A stretch of DNA of 64,000 bases from assembly GCF_017874035.1 (NCBI RefSeq), contig NZ_JAGGKV010000002.1, positions 186,001 to 250,000 of the forward strand, read 5' to 3'. This document shows, one piece after another, positions 63,573-64,000 of this stretch. Each line of letters starts with the position of its first letter. Position 1 is the stretch's first letter. The notes beneath the pieces were generated by a model. It saw only the letters and a program-made list of their open reading frames with translations. It searched no databases and was not told the DNA's origin. Origin of the DNA: Paenibacillus aceris (GTDB taxonomy: Bacteria > Bacillota > Bacilli > Paenibacillales > NBRC-103111). Both the position numbers and the translations under genes were made by a program.

Positions 63573-64000
63573 TCATTTGTTTGTAATAGTTTTCCTAGTT
63601 GTACTTGGTTTCATACGTTTCTTACCCTCACGGCAGTTATCCAAGAGTGGACATACCTGACATTGCGGGTTCTGCGCTTTGCAATGATACCTGCCAAAAA
63701 AGATTAGTCGGTGATGGGTCTGCGTCCACTCTTCTCGTGGAACCTTCTTCATCAGCTTCTTCTCTACTTCAAGTACCGAATCATCGGGGCTGACTAATCC
63801 CAATCTTTTGGATACTCGCTCTACATGGGTGTCTACCGCAATTGCCGGGACACCGAAAGCGTTTGATACAACGACATTTGCCGTTTTGCGGCCTACACCA
63901 GGCAGCTCGACTAATTGTTCGTGCTTTTCTGGAATCTCGCCATCAAACTTGTCCAGTAGCAGTTGACACAATTTTTGAATATTGCTTGCTTTATTCCGAA
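63573..64000 (-). CDS. nth: Endonuclease III (5' end beyond window)
   Basis: The frame is open to the window edge, giving the last ~140 residues of a ~215-residue DNA glycosylase/AP lyase. The helix-hairpin-helix LPGVGRKTANVV carries the catalytic Lys, VDTHVERVSKRLG the catalytic Asp, and CKAQNPQCQVCPLLDNC binds the [4Fe-4S] cluster. Upstream residues RNKASNIQKL at the edge continue the family match. It removes oxidised pyrimidines in base-excision repair. Confidence 0.95.
   Translation of the reverse strand, partial: RNKASNIQKLCQLLLDKFDGEIPEKHEQLVELPGVGRKTANVVVSNAFGVPAIAVDTHVERVSKRLGLVSPDDSVLEVEKKLMKKVPREEWTQTHHRLIFFGRYHCKAQNPQCQVCPLLDNCREGKKRMKPSTTRKTITNK

Overview
The window reads as chromosomal DNA of an endospore-forming, low-to-mid GC Gram-positive bacterium, most probably a Paenibacillus or close relative. 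Reasons: a CotE-type spore coat gene, strong AGGAGG-type ribosome binding sites with frequent GTG/TTG starts, lipoboxes and Gram-positive signal peptides, a PrsA-type foldase carrying a copper-amine-oxidase-N module, a double-headed dynamin (DynA/YpbR), a GlgD-containing glycogen operon and a DUF1540 peptide. No rRNA, tRNA, CRISPR array, prophage or insertion sequence was seen.

Layout. 1-0.5 kb: 5' part of cotE. 0.6-4.3 kb: an aromatic-acid-exporter-like membrane protein and a three-gene ABC importer of the sulfonate/NMT1 type. 4.4-7.1 kb: M32 carboxypeptidase, then a HesB-like protein and a beta-carbonic anhydrase on the plus strand. 7.2-16.8 kb: a nitroreductase remnant, a five-gene MacAB/YknXYZ-like cassette (lipoprotein, adaptor, ATPase, permease, large secreted repeat protein) and, upstream, a DUF309-response regulator-histidine kinase operon. 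17-21.8 kb: secreted GH18 protein with six N-terminal repeats, small zinc-ribbon and DUF1540 genes, and a YyaL/DUF255 gene broken by a 20-nt insertion just before its CxxC motif. 21.8-25.8 kb: a YfcC-type carrier, M20 amidohydrolase and LysR regulator, bracketed by 34-nt near-identical direct repeats. 25.9-30 kb: a 64-aa orphan, speD, an AraC/GyrI regulator, and a DUF6530-MFS pair behind a strong promoter with repeated operator-like boxes.

30.5-35.1 kb is a beta-glucuronide locus: GPH symporter and UidA-type beta-glucuronidase, divergent from an AraC-type regulator. 35.2-37.5 kb: VOC protein, cardiolipin synthase and a small protein. 37.6-43.3 kb is the glycogen operon glgB-glgC-glgD-glgA. 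43.5-47.1 kb: PrsA-like foldase, an rRNA-type methyltransferase coupled to an RluA-type pseudouridine synthase, a MarR regulator with a palindromic operator candidate, and a 55-aa peptide gene. 47.1-51.6 kb: parE-parC (topoisomerase IV). 51.6-54.4 kb: GDSL hydrolase with an ABC-2 exporter. 54.6-55.5 kb is non-coding: a 9-bp minisatellite and a dispersed element. 55.5-59.2 kb: heterodimeric ABC exporter with one degenerate ATP site. 59.5-64 kb: dynA, a small protein and the 3' part of nth.

Most features are ordinary core and accessory functions. What lies outside standard annotation: two ~180-bp intergenic elements (30.3 and 55.2 kb) sharing four degenerate dyads at nearly the same 50/61/50-nt spacing; the broken YyaL gene; the direct repeats around the 22-26 kb module; and the efflux-type cassette that ends in a large secreted repeat protein.
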